Positions 8,147 through 19,563 of a stretch of 64,000 bases of DNA are shown one piece after another. The position numbers were made by a program, and so were the translations under genes. This stretch comes from an uncultured bacterium (GTDB taxonomy: Bacteria > Verrucomicrobiota > Kiritimatiellia > CAIKKV01 > CAIJXV01): positions 1-64,000 of the forward strand of contig CAIJXV010000013.1 in NCBI GenBank assembly GCA_903824675.1, given 5' to 3'. Under the pieces are notes generated by a model, which worked only from the letters and a program-made list of their open reading frames with translations, was not told the DNA's origin and did not search any database. Position 1 is the stretch's first letter. Each line of letters opens with the position of its first letter.

Positions 8147-10327
8147 ATGAAAAAACATCTCATCCTCTTCGCCGGCCTGGCACTGACGGTCGCCTGCGTT
8201 TTCCTTTATATTTACGAACCGCCCATCATCACCACCCTCGCCAATGTTTCCCACGACCTGCTGATCCGGAAAAACGCGGAAAGCCCGAAATCCGGTCGGA
8301 TCGCGATCGTCGATATCGACGAAGCCAGTCTCCAGGAATTCGGCCAATGGCCCTGGCCCCGTTTTCTCCTCGCCGATCTCACCCGCGCCCTGCATGAGGC
8401 CGGTGCCAAAATCGTCGTCTTCGATGTCATTTTCGCCGAACCCGATCGAACCTCTCCCCGGCACATCGAGGAACTCATGCGCCGCCGATTTAAGCTGGAC
8501 CTCCCGTTCGGTGAAGCGGCCGGTACAAACGCCGATTTCGACCGACTTTTCGCCGATGCCCTACAGACGGGACCGGTGGTCCTCGGCTGTTACCTCCATC
8601 CCAGTGCCCGGATCACCGAATCACCCCCCCTGACACCCCCGGAGGATCCGACCTTCAAGAGCATCTTTTATCTCCAGGGACCCGGCAACTACCGGGAGCG
8701 CATTAAGGACTACCTACTCCACGGCGACCATATTACGCTCTCGCTTCCCGAACTCCGTGTCGCCGCCGGCCAGGATGGCTTCATCAACGCAACGGCCGAT
8801 AACGATGGGATCATCCGGTCCAGTCCCCTCGTCTGGTCGCTCGGACAGGACCGGTTCTATCCGTCCCTCGCCCTGGAAGCGCTCCGCCTTGATGCCGGAC
8901 TGAATCAGATCGGCATTCATTTCGATGTCGCCGGCATCGTCGCCCTGCAACTCGGTCCTCGCCGCATCTCCACCGACCCCGCCGGCCGCCTGGCCATCAA
9001 CTACCGACGCCTCGAACCGGATTCCGAAAATCCCCGATCTTTCCGTTCTTTCCCCACAATCCCGGCCCGCACGGTCATCCGCCGCGAAATCCCTCCCGGC
9101 GTTTTTTCCAACCGGATCGTCTTTGTCGGCACCTCCGCCGTCGGGCTCCGGGATATCCGGGCGACCCCCCTTTCCCCCGATTTTTCCGGAGTCGAAATCC
9201 AAGCCACGGTGGTCGATAATATTCTCGCGGGCGATTCCCTGACCCATCCGGGATGGATCCGGTATCTCCTTGAAATCGGGGTGATCTTACTGATGGGCTT
9301 ATTCCTCACCTGGTGTATCGATCACGGCCAGGCCTGGATCTCCTTCCTGCTCCTGATCCTGGCCGCACTGGCGATCATCAAGACCAGCCTGCTGCTTCTC
9401 GAGGATTTTCATTTCATCTACCGGCCGGCTCCCCTCCTGGTCTATCTCCTGATCATCTATAGCGTGCTCACCATGCTCAAATACTGGCAATCCGAAATCC
9501 AGAAGCGCTGGGTTCGCAATCTCTTCGGCACCATGGTCTCTCCCGCCGTTCTCCAGTATCTCGAAAAAAATCCCGACGGGGTTTCGCTCCGGGGCTCCAA
9601 GACAGAAGCCACCATGATGTTCTCCGACATCGCCGGATTCACCGCCATCACCGAAATCCTCCCCCCGGAACAACTCACCCGTCTCCTCTCTGAATACCTC
9701 AACCCCATGACCCACCTCATCATGGAACGCCGCGGATACGTCGACAAATTCGCGGGCGACTTGATCATGGCAGTCTGGGGTATTCCGTTTCCCCTGCCCG
9801 ATCACGCGCTGCAGGCCTGCCTCACCGCCCTCGAAAAACAAGAAGCCCTCGATCGTCTCCGCCCCCTCTTCAAATCCACCTTCAACACCGAAATTACGGT
9901 GCGGATCGGCATCAATTCCGGTCTCGTGACGGCCGGCAACATGGGATCCGACCAGCGTATGCAGTACACCGTCGTCGGCGAAGCGGTTAATTTCGCCTCC
10001 CGCTTTGAAACCCTCAATAAAGATTACGGCACACGGATCATCCTTGGCGAGGAAACCCGTCTTCAGGCCGGCCCGGAAATCGAAACCCGTCTTCTGGACC
10101 AGGTCATCCCGAAGGGAAGCTCTCACGCCGTCCGTATTTATGAATTACTCGGCCGCAAAAACAGGACCGATGAACGCCTGATTCAAACAGCCCGACTCTA
10201 CGAGGCGGCCCTCGACGCATTCTGGAAACAAGACCTCAATCTGGCTGTTCGCCATTTATCCGCCGCGCTCCAAATCTCGCCGGAAGACAGCCCCTCCCTC
10301 GCCCTTCAGGCACGCCTCGTTAAATAA
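8147..10327 (+). CDS. CHASE2-domain adenylate/guanylate cyclase
   Basis: Membrane receptor cyclase of 726 residues. An N-terminal membrane anchor (about 4-22) is followed by an extracytoplasmic CHASE2 sensor domain (about 30-340), three membrane segments (about 365-441) and a class III nucleotidyl cyclase domain (about 485-650). MMFSDIAGFT and KFAGDLIMAVWG supply the two metal-binding Asp residues, and TVVGEAVNFASRFE follows. A short helical tail closes the protein. It should make cAMP or cGMP in response to an unknown periplasmic signal. No linked effector is seen. No strong Shine-Dalgarno site precedes the ATG. Confidence 0.93.
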   Translation: MKKHLILFAGLALTVACVFLYIYEPPIITTLANVSHDLLIRKNAESPKSGRIAIVDIDEASLQEFGQWPWPRFLLADLTRALHEAGAKIVVFDVIFAEPDRTSPRHIEELMRRRFKLDLPFGEAAGTNADFDRLFADALQTGPVVLGCYLHPSARITESPPLTPPEDPTFKSIFYLQGPGNYRERIKDYLLHGDHITLSLPELRVAAGQDGFINATADNDGIIRSSPLVWSLGQDRFYPSLALEALRLDAGLNQIGIHFDVAGIVALQLGPRRISTDPAGRLAINYRRLEPDSENPRSFRSFPTIPARTVIRREIPPGVFSNRIVFVGTSAVGLRDIRATPLSPDFSGVEIQATVVDNILAGDSLTHPGWIRYLLEIGVILLMGLFLTWCIDHGQAWISFLLLILAALAIIKTSLLLLEDFHFIYRPAPLLVYLLIIYSVLTMLKYWQSEIQKRWVRNLFGTMVSPAVLQYLEKNPDGVSLRGSKTEATMMFSDIAGFTAITEILPPEQLTRLLSEYLNPMTHLIMERRGYVDKFAGDLIMAVWGIPFPLPDHALQACLTALEKQEALDRLRPLFKSTFNTEITVRIGINSGLVTAGNMGSDQRMQYTVVGEAVNFASRFETLNKDYGTRIILGEETRLQAGPEIETRLLDQVIPKGSSHAVRIYELLGRKNRTDERLIQTARLYEAALDAFWKQDLNLAVRHLSAALQISPEDSPSLALQARLVK

Positions 10328-10353
10328 GGAAATGCGTTTCGGACTGCGGCCAT

Positions 10354-11238
10354 TCACTGCCGCCTTCGCTCCGCCCCATACAGCTCCACAATCGCCGGGG
10401 TCACCTCTTCGATCCGGTGAATCCGCTCGCGCAACTCCTGCGCTGATTCACCCAAAGTGATCAAGGGCACCGGATTTTCGGTGTGTCGGGAATGACTCAA
10501 ATCTTCAATGTTGCCGTGATCGCTGGTCAGGATCAACCGGTGTCCAGGTCTCTCCAATTCAGGCCGCAAGACCGCCAGAAACCGGTCCAGCAAACCCAGC
10601 GCCTGTTCGGCCCGTTTCCGGTCCCCGCCATGGCCCGCGTGATCGGTCTGAAAATATTCGAAGAGGGTAAAGTCATGCTCGGCGATTAACGCCAGCGCAT
10701 CCCGCGCCGATTCCTCCGGTGTCACCAGCGCGCCGGTGTATCCGCGCGGCACCAGGGATTCGCGCGTTAAATCCTGGTAGACCGCCTTTCCCGCGGCCAG
10801 GTCCCGCTTGTCCCGAACCCGCCCGAAAGCCGCCAGGGTCATCACGCTGCTGACCGACAATCGCCGCCATTCGAGAAGTTCCCGTTGCTCGTCGATGAAA
10901 TAGGCATTGGCGAAAGTGCAACGACAACCCAATTCCGCGAGGCGGCCAAAAATATGAGCCTTCCCGATCAGATCCCGTAACGGCGGTCCCGGAAAACCCT
11001 CCTGATGCCGGCCCACGAGCTGTGCTGCATTGGTCCCGGTCCACAAGGCCGTCTGTCCCGTCGCGCTCTGCGGAATCCCCGGCCAGTCCAACCCGGCATT
11101 AATCGGCACCGCATGGTGCGCCAGGAGATCTGAAAGACAGGGACACCCGGCGGGCGTCACCGGATTATCCGGCCCCGCCGGAGCCCAGCCGAGTCCATCG
11201 ACAAATAAAAAGAAGGTGTGCGTGAATTTCCAACCCAT
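10354..11238 (-). CDS. Alkaline-phosphatase-superfamily metalloenzyme
   Basis: A 294-residue protein with the phosphoglyceromutase/phosphopentomutase metalloenzyme fold. The N-terminal FLFVDGLG supplies the first metal Asp, PQSATGQTALWTG the Thr/Ser nucleophile region, YFQTDHAGHG an Asp/His pair, and LILTSDHGNIED with SHSRHTENPVPL the remaining ligands. It is shorter than cofactor-independent phosphoglycerate mutase and lacks that enzyme's large inserted domain. Phosphodiesterase, phosphatase or mutase activity is possible; the substrate is unknown. It converges with the cyclase gene and has GGGAG before the ATG. Confidence 0.75.
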   Translation of the reverse strand: MGWKFTHTFFLFVDGLGWAPAGPDNPVTPAGCPCLSDLLAHHAVPINAGLDWPGIPQSATGQTALWTGTNAAQLVGRHQEGFPGPPLRDLIGKAHIFGRLAELGCRCTFANAYFIDEQRELLEWRRLSVSSVMTLAAFGRVRDKRDLAAGKAVYQDLTRESLVPRGYTGALVTPEESARDALALIAEHDFTLFEYFQTDHAGHGGDRKRAEQALGLLDRFLAVLRPELERPGHRLILTSDHGNIEDLSHSRHTENPVPLITLGESAQELRERIHRIEEVTPAIVELYGAERRRQ

Positions 11239-11349
11239 GCTCCCAACGTACCACCCCGGAAAAATTCTTCAATTTTAATTTCTGGCCGGGGCGACAGACA
11301 CGGCAGCCGACCCCAAGCACGCCTCAGGCGGCGCTCCTCCCGCAAGTCA

Positions 11350-13743
11350 TCAAGAAGCATCCACCCAGGTCAGCGGGTACTCCACTTGGTCGGAGGTATT
11401 ATCCCGTTCGACCAGTCGCGTTCCTTTTTCCAGAACAATCCCCACTCCACTCCGACTGCAGTGATTTTTCTCGATCACGACCCCGGCCTCCCGGACCCGA
11501 GTCGCGGTGTCCGTTTCCCGGCCCCGATTGGCACCCCGCGAAAACGAGGCCTGGAACCCGATCCCCGTATTGTTCATCGCATGATTGTTCCGCACCACGT
11601 AACCCAGGTAATCATATCCGATCGGCGCCCCCGAATAATCGAAACAGATGAGGTTGAAAATACCCAATGGGCCCCCATTGGCCGGCACCGAACTCCCAAA
11701 CCCGCGATCCACCACGTTGTTGATCACGGTGGTAAATATCGCGCCCCCCCACACTTTCTGGTCGGGCGCCAGGCGGACTGACCAGATCGTAATCCCCGGG
11801 CCATCGGCGGTCATATTGCCATCCACCACCGTATCGTAACTGGTCCCCCACACGATGATATTGACCGCTTCGGAAATCACCGTGTTGTCGACCAGGGTCA
11901 GATTACGAAAGGGGGCTGGCGCGGTGAAGGCGATCCGGCTGTGTTCGTCGGGCTCGCAGTCCCAAGGCCGGTCGATTTTAAACTGGTTTCCATCCCTTTT
12001 CACCACCCGTCGCAACTGGGCCAATCCCCGTCCTTCCATGACTTCCAGCCAAGCGCCTTCAAGATTTTCCCGGGACACTTCACCGCCGGGATCCAGGATT
12101 TCACCCGTGGTCGGCCCCGTCATGCGAATTCGCGGTTCGACCCAGCGCGCCTGCCAGAGATGGGTCATCAACGCCTCCGAATCGCAGTTCGGCAAAATAC
12201 CCTGGATCCGGTTGCGGACGATATGCAGGTCGTCCCCTCCGAAATTAAACGACACCAGGTTCCGGGCGAATTCAGAAACGGCGGAAATGTCATTATCTTC
12301 CACGATCACCCGGGCCATGGCGCACCCTTCGATTTTCGCGCCGCTCCCATCCGCCGGCCAGGTCAGACGCGAATACCCATGAACCGCCATGCCCGCACAT
12401 CCCGCCCGCAAGGTATTCCCCGTGATCCGCACCGAGGTACTGCGATTCATATTCACCGCATGCCCGCCCCCGATGATATGACTGTCGGCCACCTCCAGGC
12501 CGTCACCTTTGAAAAATACCGCAGCATATTGATCGGCGCCAATTCCGGCCCAGCCTTTTCCACCAAAAGCTTTCATCCACCCGCGCGAATCAAAATCCTT
12601 TGGGCGCCGCATGGATTGACGGAAGGGTAATTGTTCCAGCCGGCACCGCCGCACCGCCACGTTATGAGCCCGCCGTTCGGACAGCCCCAACTGCGCATCG
12701 CTTTCGCGCGCGGCCTCGTCCTGGGTCTGCGGGTTGAAACTCGGCGCGCAAATCAATAAGGGCGCGTAGGTCCCGCGAATATACAAATCTTCCACGGCAA
12801 AATCCCCGTCGCCCGTGATGGCCACAAAGGGCGGTTGGGCGCCACTCGTGTGGTCAAACGGCAGATCCAGCAAGGTCCGGTCCGCCCCCGCTCCCCGGAC
12901 CACCGTCCGTGGGGGAATTACCAGGGTTTCCGTCAGATGGTAGGTCCGAGGTCCGAACCGTAAAATCCCTCCGCCGTTCTTCTGAAGATCCGCCAACGCA
13001 TGGGCGATCCCGGTCGCCTCATTCCCCGTCTTCGCCACATAGGCATCCACCTCATACCCGGTCGACGGCCAGGACGAACACGCCTCGATGTCCACGAAAA
13101 AGGGCTCCGACCATCCATCCATCCCCCCCCACCCGTTATGTAAAAAAACCTCATAGGCTCCCGGAGTCAAAATGGCCGGCAAGAGGACCCGGGCCTCATA
13201 CGCACTGGCCTTGATCGGCCCGATGGGAAGTCCGGAGGATTCGCCGCGACGTCGGATCCATCCTCGCGTCCCGGCCGCGGTGGATTGCAGGTCATCAAAT
13301 TCCAGTAACCCGCCAAAACTCACCGGATGTTTCGGATTGATCGTCGGATACCAGTCGAACCGGGCCAGATTGCGTCCCATCAGGCGCAATTCTCCACCCG
13401 GTTTCGCACTGGCCGGATAGGCCCAGTTGATCTGCGGCCGATTTACAATCCAAGCTCGTTTGGGATCGAAATGGGCGCTGGTCAGCAAAGCGCTTACGCC
13501 TCGTAAATCGCCGGGAATATCCACCGTCAGAACTTCTTCCGTACGCTGGATGATGGTCAGGGGAATACCCGTACCCAATAATCGTTGGGTCCGGCGATCA
13601 GGTTTTTCCGTCGGCCCGGTGGCCAACGGAAACGCCCATAAACCGGTGTCATCAGTGGCCCCTCCCACCGTTAGAACCCCATAGGTGCCCGGGACCCAGG
13701 GTTCCATCACATGCGTCACCGCGCTCTGGGATTTATGGGTCAT
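11350..13743 (-). CDS. Right-handed parallel beta-helix protein (pectate-lyase-like fold)
   Basis: A 797-residue protein. An N-terminal beta-sandwich-like part (about 1-225) precedes VDAYVAKTGNEATGIAHALADLQKNGGGILRFGPRTYHL, the typical opening of a pectate-lyase-3 type beta-helix. Repeated short strands with Asn and Gly turns continue to the C-terminus. Likely a carbohydrate-active or carbohydrate-binding protein; no catalytic triad can be assigned. I see no signal peptide at the chosen start, which is unusual for this fold. AGGAG precedes the ATG, which supports the start. Function is inferred only from fold. Confidence 0.75.
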   Translation of the reverse strand: MTHKSQSAVTHVMEPWVPGTYGVLTVGGATDDTGLWAFPLATGPTEKPDRRTQRLLGTGIPLTIIQRTEEVLTVDIPGDLRGVSALLTSAHFDPKRAWIVNRPQINWAYPASAKPGGELRLMGRNLARFDWYPTINPKHPVSFGGLLEFDDLQSTAAGTRGWIRRRGESSGLPIGPIKASAYEARVLLPAILTPGAYEVFLHNGWGGMDGWSEPFFVDIEACSSWPSTGYEVDAYVAKTGNEATGIAHALADLQKNGGGILRFGPRTYHLTETLVIPPRTVVRGAGADRTLLDLPFDHTSGAQPPFVAITGDGDFAVEDLYIRGTYAPLLICAPSFNPQTQDEAARESDAQLGLSERRAHNVAVRRCRLEQLPFRQSMRRPKDFDSRGWMKAFGGKGWAGIGADQYAAVFFKGDGLEVADSHIIGGGHAVNMNRSTSVRITGNTLRAGCAGMAVHGYSRLTWPADGSGAKIEGCAMARVIVEDNDISAVSEFARNLVSFNFGGDDLHIVRNRIQGILPNCDSEALMTHLWQARWVEPRIRMTGPTTGEILDPGGEVSRENLEGAWLEVMEGRGLAQLRRVVKRDGNQFKIDRPWDCEPDEHSRIAFTAPAPFRNLTLVDNTVISEAVNIIVWGTSYDTVVDGNMTADGPGITIWSVRLAPDQKVWGGAIFTTVINNVVDRGFGSSVPANGGPLGIFNLICFDYSGAPIGYDYLGYVVRNNHAMNNTGIGFQASFSRGANRGRETDTATRVREAGVVIEKNHCSRSGVGIVLEKGTRLVERDNTSDQVEYPLTWVDAS

Positions 13744-13959
13744 GGTTCGTCTCCTGTATTCAGACTTAAAACTTTAGCGAACCCTATCCGTTCCGACAAT
13801 GTGATTTAAATGACTTGTCTTACACAAATCTGATCAATGGCCGGACCTCCCTCCCGGTGGCGAGGGAATGAACCCAAACGAATAGGTGCCGGCAGTCGGT
13901 GCGGATGCGCGCAACCCCTTACCTTCTGCCGAGTCTAAACCGCTACAAACGGGGGGCAC

Positions 13960-14745
13960 CTAAGCCTTCAAATCGATGCCCAACACCCGAGCCGCTGTCT
14001 CTCCCAGGATTTTGCGCTTGGCGACATCCGAGATCCGGGCAAACAGCACTTTACCCAACTGATGGGTCATGGAAAAGGTCGGGGCATCGCTCCCCCACAC
14101 GATCTGGTCGGGCCCCACCGCCTCGACCATCGTCTCGATCATGTTGGTGTGCTCCCGGGAATAGGTCAGATCCAGGTAAAAGTTCGGCAGGCGGAGAGCC
14201 GCATCGATATACGGCTGATAGGCAAAACCGCTACCGGCATGTCCAGCCAGAAAATTCACGTCGGGATTTTTTTCAGCGGCCTTATCGAATCCCGTCAGGT
14301 TTCCGCCCCAGGTATGCGCGAGAACCGGCGCGCGATGGGCTTTGGCAAAAGCCCAAACCGCATCGTAAGCCGGGCAGTCATACATCGGCCCCACCTGGTA
14401 CACTTTGATCCCGCGAAAGATCGGGTTGGCAAAGCACCGCTCCAATTCCGGCAACATCCGTTCCGGATAGACGGCGCTTACATGACAATAACCGAGAAAC
14501 CGCCCGGGGAAACGCCGGGCGGCGTCTGCCACCAGATCATTCCCGCGAGCAAAATCCGCCGCGAGGGCCAGGATTGAACTCACCGTCATGACATTAATTC
14601 CGCAACGGTCCATTTCTCGAACCTGATCCTCCAAGGGCAACACATCGCTTCCCGCCATGAAATGCACGTGGGCATGGGCATCCAAAATCGGAAACGCATC
14701 GACGGTCTTTCCCTGCCGTCCATATTCGATCAAGGGTAGGCTCAT
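13960..14745 (-). CDS. Amidohydrolase-2 family metal-dependent hydrolase
   Basis: TIM-barrel hydrolase of the ACMSD/amidohydrolase-2 group, 261 residues. Metal-binding motifs are intact: DAHAHVH (HxH), HTWGG, HAGSG and the late Asp in WGSDAPTFS. Such enzymes decarboxylate or hydrolyse small cyclic or aromatic acids; the substrate here is unknown. The start overlaps the stop of the upstream gene by 4 nt (ATGA) with AGGAGG just before it, so the two are translationally coupled. The partner is a related protein that has lost these motifs. Confidence 0.85.
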   Translation of the reverse strand: MSLPLIEYGRQGKTVDAFPILDAHAHVHFMAGSDVLPLEDQVREMDRCGINVMTVSSILALAADFARGNDLVADAARRFPGRFLGYCHVSAVYPERMLPELERCFANPIFRGIKVYQVGPMYDCPAYDAVWAFAKAHRAPVLAHTWGGNLTGFDKAAEKNPDVNFLAGHAGSGFAYQPYIDAALRLPNFYLDLTYSREHTNMIETMVEAVGPDQIVWGSDAPTFSMTHQLGKVLFARISDVAKRKILGETAARVLGIDLKA

Positions 14746-15503
14746 AGCCGCACCTCCTGCATGAGTTCCTGAAGATTACCGCCCAGGATTCGGGCTTTAT
14801 CCGCATCCGGGATATCCGCATATTGAACATGGGCAATCATCCCGCCGGGCGAAAACTCGGGCAGGCCCGACCCGAACAATAGGCGATCCGCCGTGAAATG
14901 TTTGAGAAACCGTCCGGGATTTCCCGACGGAATATACATCTGGCCCAGGCAAACCCGCAATTGTCGATGTTGCTTCAACAAGGGATACAAAAAATGATCC
15001 CCGACATAGATTACCCCGGTCAGAATTAATCGCAGATCCGGAAATTCCGAGCAGAGCGTGTGAAACAAGGTGGGATCATCGTCCTCGGCGTGAAAGAATA
15101 CCGGAATCCGTTTCTCGGAACAGGCGCGCAACCAGTCGCCGATCAACCAACTGGCGTAACTGCGGGCCTGCCGATACGGGGTGGCCGGCAACCTCAGCCA
15201 GACCGCCTTGCCTTTTGCCGCTTTCAGGGCGGCTAGGTAATCCCCCAGCGCGGGCCCCGAATCATGGGGATGCAAACCCATGACAAAGGCGGGAATAAAC
15301 CGGGGTTCCTTTTGGCAGATTTCAGCGATCTGCTGATTGGCATCGGGAGCCCACCCGCTGAATTTCATCGAGTTATGATAAACCAGGGCCTTCGCTACCC
15401 CAAAATGATCCATCAACCGGACGATTTCGTCCGTGCGACTGGGTAAAATAGGATCTTTGGTCGCCCAGTCTCCCACTCCGCAAAAACAATCCAGAATTTC
15501 CAT
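14742..15503 (-). CDS. Amidohydrolase-like protein with degenerate metal site
   Basis: A 253-residue paralogue of the downstream amidohydrolase, first gene of a two-gene unit. The overall pattern is kept (FHAED at mid-protein, LLFGSGLPEFSPGGM near the end), but the N-terminal HxH is replaced by DCFC, the usual HxG segment reads LTGV, and the late GSD is GSG. It therefore probably does not bind the catalytic metal. It could be a regulatory or structural partner of the intact enzyme. GGAGG precedes the ATG, and codon use looks like that of its neighbours, so it is not obviously decaying. Confidence 0.75.
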   Translation of the reverse strand: MEILDCFCGVGDWATKDPILPSRTDEIVRLMDHFGVAKALVYHNSMKFSGWAPDANQQIAEICQKEPRFIPAFVMGLHPHDSGPALGDYLAALKAAKGKAVWLRLPATPYRQARSYASWLIGDWLRACSEKRIPVFFHAEDDDPTLFHTLCSEFPDLRLILTGVIYVGDHFLYPLLKQHRQLRVCLGQMYIPSGNPGRFLKHFTADRLLFGSGLPEFSPGGMIAHVQYADIPDADKARILGGNLQELMQEVRL

Positions 15504-15644
15504 GGGGTCCTCCGTTCAAATGTAATATTGTCAATTCCAGACGGAGGATTGTCAATCCTGTTGTGTCTGGATTGAGTTGAGGTTGTTTCCTCCACTCTCA
15601 AAATAATCCTGTTTGTTCTTAAAAAAGAAGTTATCCTGTTTCAC

Positions 15645-18161
15645 ATGAAATGTAATTTTCGTATCCTGCTTGGGTCCGTTCTCCTCGCTGGCGGTTGTTT
15701 GGCAACCCTGTCAGTCGCTGCCCCATCGTCCACAACCTCCAATACGCCGGCCAGTCCCCCCTTTCCCTATGTCTGGGCCACCGCTTATCACGTTCTGCCC
15801 GAAACCACCAGCGAGGAGTCCGGCTATTTTTCGCTCTGTGAAGGGCGGGATGGCAGCATCTATGTCGGCAGTGCCAAATACGGAGTGAATTCCTTTCTCG
15901 TCGAATTCGATCCGGTCCGTTTCTCCCAACGGATCGTCCTCGATACCCATAAGGTCTGCGGCCTCACAAACACCGGGTACGCCGCCCAGGCCAAACTGCA
16001 CACGCGCAATTTTGTCGGATCCTCCGGCACCCTCTATGTCGGGAGCAAACAAGGTTATCGCCTCGGCAAGGAAGACACCACCGCCTATCCGGGCGGCTAC
16101 GTCATGAGCTACGATCCCGGCACGGGTCAGGCTAAAAATCTGGGGCTCCCGTTCCCCGGGCAGGGGATTATTGATATCGTCGCCGACGAATCCCGCAGCC
16201 TGCTTTACGCTGTCACCTGCGAAGACCAGCATTGGATGCTCGGCCGGCTCGGCGGAACCAATGCCTGGCGCGAACTCGGCCCGATGCTCACCCCTTATGC
16301 CACCACCTTGGTCGATTCACAGGGTCGCGCACACGTCTTATCCACCAATTTCGATTTATGTACCTATGACCCCGCCACCGATCAAATCTCGATCCGCCCC
16401 ATTTTTGTCGGCAAACAAAAATTCACTCACGCCACAGGGGCTTCCATTCCCACTTGGAATCTGGCTCCCGATGGAAAAACCGCCTATCTCATCCTGATGA
16501 ACGACCCCACCCTGTTCGCCATCGATCTCGGCGGCAAGGGACGGACCATCAAGGCCAAAAACTGCGGTCGCCTGACCGAGTCCCCCAGTCCGGATTCGCG
16601 GGCCGCCCTCAGCATCGGCCCCGATGGCCGGGTCTGGACCCTCATCCGAACCGCCAACAACACGGGTTTCGGCAAGGGCATGTTACATCGACTGATCTGC
16701 TACGATCCCCAAAAACGGACCATCAAAGACCTGGGTGTACTCGCCGTCAAAAACCCGGACTTCTACGATTTTGCCGCCAAGAAACACCATAGCCATGGCT
16801 ACCATAATCTGCCCGATGGAACCCTGACCCCCTTGCATGCCCACATGGGGCTGATCGTCGCCCATGACAACGCCATCTATGTCACCATTCTCTACCCTTA
16901 CACCCTGCTCCGGATCGAGGCCTTCAAAACCCCACCGCCGCCCGCGCAAGTTTCCAGTCCCTCGGCCCAAATACTTGAGGGGGTCCTCAAGCTCTGTGAT
17001 GAGGCGGAAGCTCGGATACCCGAGGCCACGCGGGTCGGAGAAACCATCGCGGACCGCCACCTCAAAGGAGGCGCGATTGGCCTCTGGTGGGAAAACGGAT
17101 GCCTCGGCCCCGAACTCTACGGCCGGGCCGGAAACCTGGTGAATATCGGGTTTGATCGGGTCTGGACCACCAATCGTACTGAATCCGAAAAAGCCCAGGA
17201 CATCGCCCTGGTCGGCATGGAATGGCCCCCTTGGAATACCGCCCGCAAGCTGATCGGCAAGGAAGCCAAACGCCCCACCTATCTCGTGGGATTCGGCCCG
17301 AAATCTCACCCCGACCTCTCCAATGAGGTGGCCGCCTGCAGTGCCTTTTTCGATACCGGCTTTGGCGCAAACGACCAAGTGGCCCGGATTGACGATACCC
17401 GGCATTCCGGCCACCTGAACCATGTCGCCAATGCCCTCAATGGCTGGATGGTCATGGCCGAAACCACGGCCGCCTTGACGCGTAAAGGTCGCATGCCGGC
17501 CATGTGGAAATCCTACAGTTATCCCGATGCCCGTGAATGGGGTAGCCGCTATTTGGGCAAAAAACAATTCCATGACGAATTTTCGGTCCCCCCCCAGCCG
17601 CCTGGCGTTTTGGCCCAAGCCTATCTCAACCGCATCCGTTATCTCATTCGGCGCCTGAAAAGCGAACAAATCGATCACCTGCAGAAAGCGGCGGCGTTGA
17701 TTGCGGCCGAACAGCGACACGGCCGAAAAACCGTCGTCGCCTGGGCCGGGCACATGCCCGAGGCCTATGTGGGCCTACTCGAAGATCAAGCTTGGGCGTT
17801 ACCCATCCAGTTTCATCCTTTCCTCGAAAGTCAGCGCAAGGATTTCATCAAAACCGCGCCTAAAGGGGCGTTGGTTGTCCGCCTGGGCTATCATGGTCTC
17901 GATCCGGAAGCACTCCCCCTGTTTCGCGAAAAGAACAACCGGCTGATTTGCCTGGCGGGCGCAAATCCCGATCCCGCCTGGCAAATGCCGAAGGATGACC
18001 TGGTCAACATCAACCTGCTCTGGCCCTATGGCGATGCCTGTGTCTCGATTGAAGGCTACCCCTTCCCGGTTTTCGCCCCCTCAGGAATCCTGCAGGCCGC
18101 CGCCTATTCGGCGCTCTGCGCCGAAGTCGAGGCGTTGGGTGTGGCCTCCTTACCTAAATAG
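15645..18161 (+). CDS. Exported beta-propeller protein with unknown C-terminal domain
   Basis: An 838-residue secreted protein. A Sec signal peptide covers about residues 1-26 (AGGC is near, but not a canonical lipobox). Residues 30-430 contain repeats of the type LYVGSKQGYRLG, SLLYAVTCEDQ and GRVWTLIR, consistent with a beta-propeller. Residues 450-838 form a second domain with alternating Rossmann-like strands (GGAIGLWW, PTYLVGFG, KTVVAWAGH, GALVVRLGYHG). This part vaguely recalls sugar-isomerase (SIS)-type folds, but I cannot assign it. It is monocistronic and divergent from the amidohydrolase pair. Function unknown. Confidence 0.7.
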   Translation: MKCNFRILLGSVLLAGGCLATLSVAAPSSTTSNTPASPPFPYVWATAYHVLPETTSEESGYFSLCEGRDGSIYVGSAKYGVNSFLVEFDPVRFSQRIVLDTHKVCGLTNTGYAAQAKLHTRNFVGSSGTLYVGSKQGYRLGKEDTTAYPGGYVMSYDPGTGQAKNLGLPFPGQGIIDIVADESRSLLYAVTCEDQHWMLGRLGGTNAWRELGPMLTPYATTLVDSQGRAHVLSTNFDLCTYDPATDQISIRPIFVGKQKFTHATGASIPTWNLAPDGKTAYLILMNDPTLFAIDLGGKGRTIKAKNCGRLTESPSPDSRAALSIGPDGRVWTLIRTANNTGFGKGMLHRLICYDPQKRTIKDLGVLAVKNPDFYDFAAKKHHSHGYHNLPDGTLTPLHAHMGLIVAHDNAIYVTILYPYTLLRIEAFKTPPPPAQVSSPSAQILEGVLKLCDEAEARIPEATRVGETIADRHLKGGAIGLWWENGCLGPELYGRAGNLVNIGFDRVWTTNRTESEKAQDIALVGMEWPPWNTARKLIGKEAKRPTYLVGFGPKSHPDLSNEVAACSAFFDTGFGANDQVARIDDTRHSGHLNHVANALNGWMVMAETTAALTRKGRMPAMWKSYSYPDAREWGSRYLGKKQFHDEFSVPPQPPGVLAQAYLNRIRYLIRRLKSEQIDHLQKAAALIAAEQRHGRKTVVAWAGHMPEAYVGLLEDQAWALPIQFHPFLESQRKDFIKTAPKGALVVRLGYHGLDPEALPLFREKNNRLICLAGANPDPAWQMPKDDLVNINLLWPYGDACVSIEGYPFPVFAPSGILQAAAYSALCAEVEALGVASLPK

Positions 18162-18217
18162 GCTGGCCAGGACGGGTATCGATTTCATGGCCCGGCGCTC
18201 ATCCGGATTCCATCCGT

Positions 18218-19528
<1,311 letters not shown>

Positions 19529-19563
19529 TCATTGTTCGATGTGTTATGCCCTTCCCACCCGCC

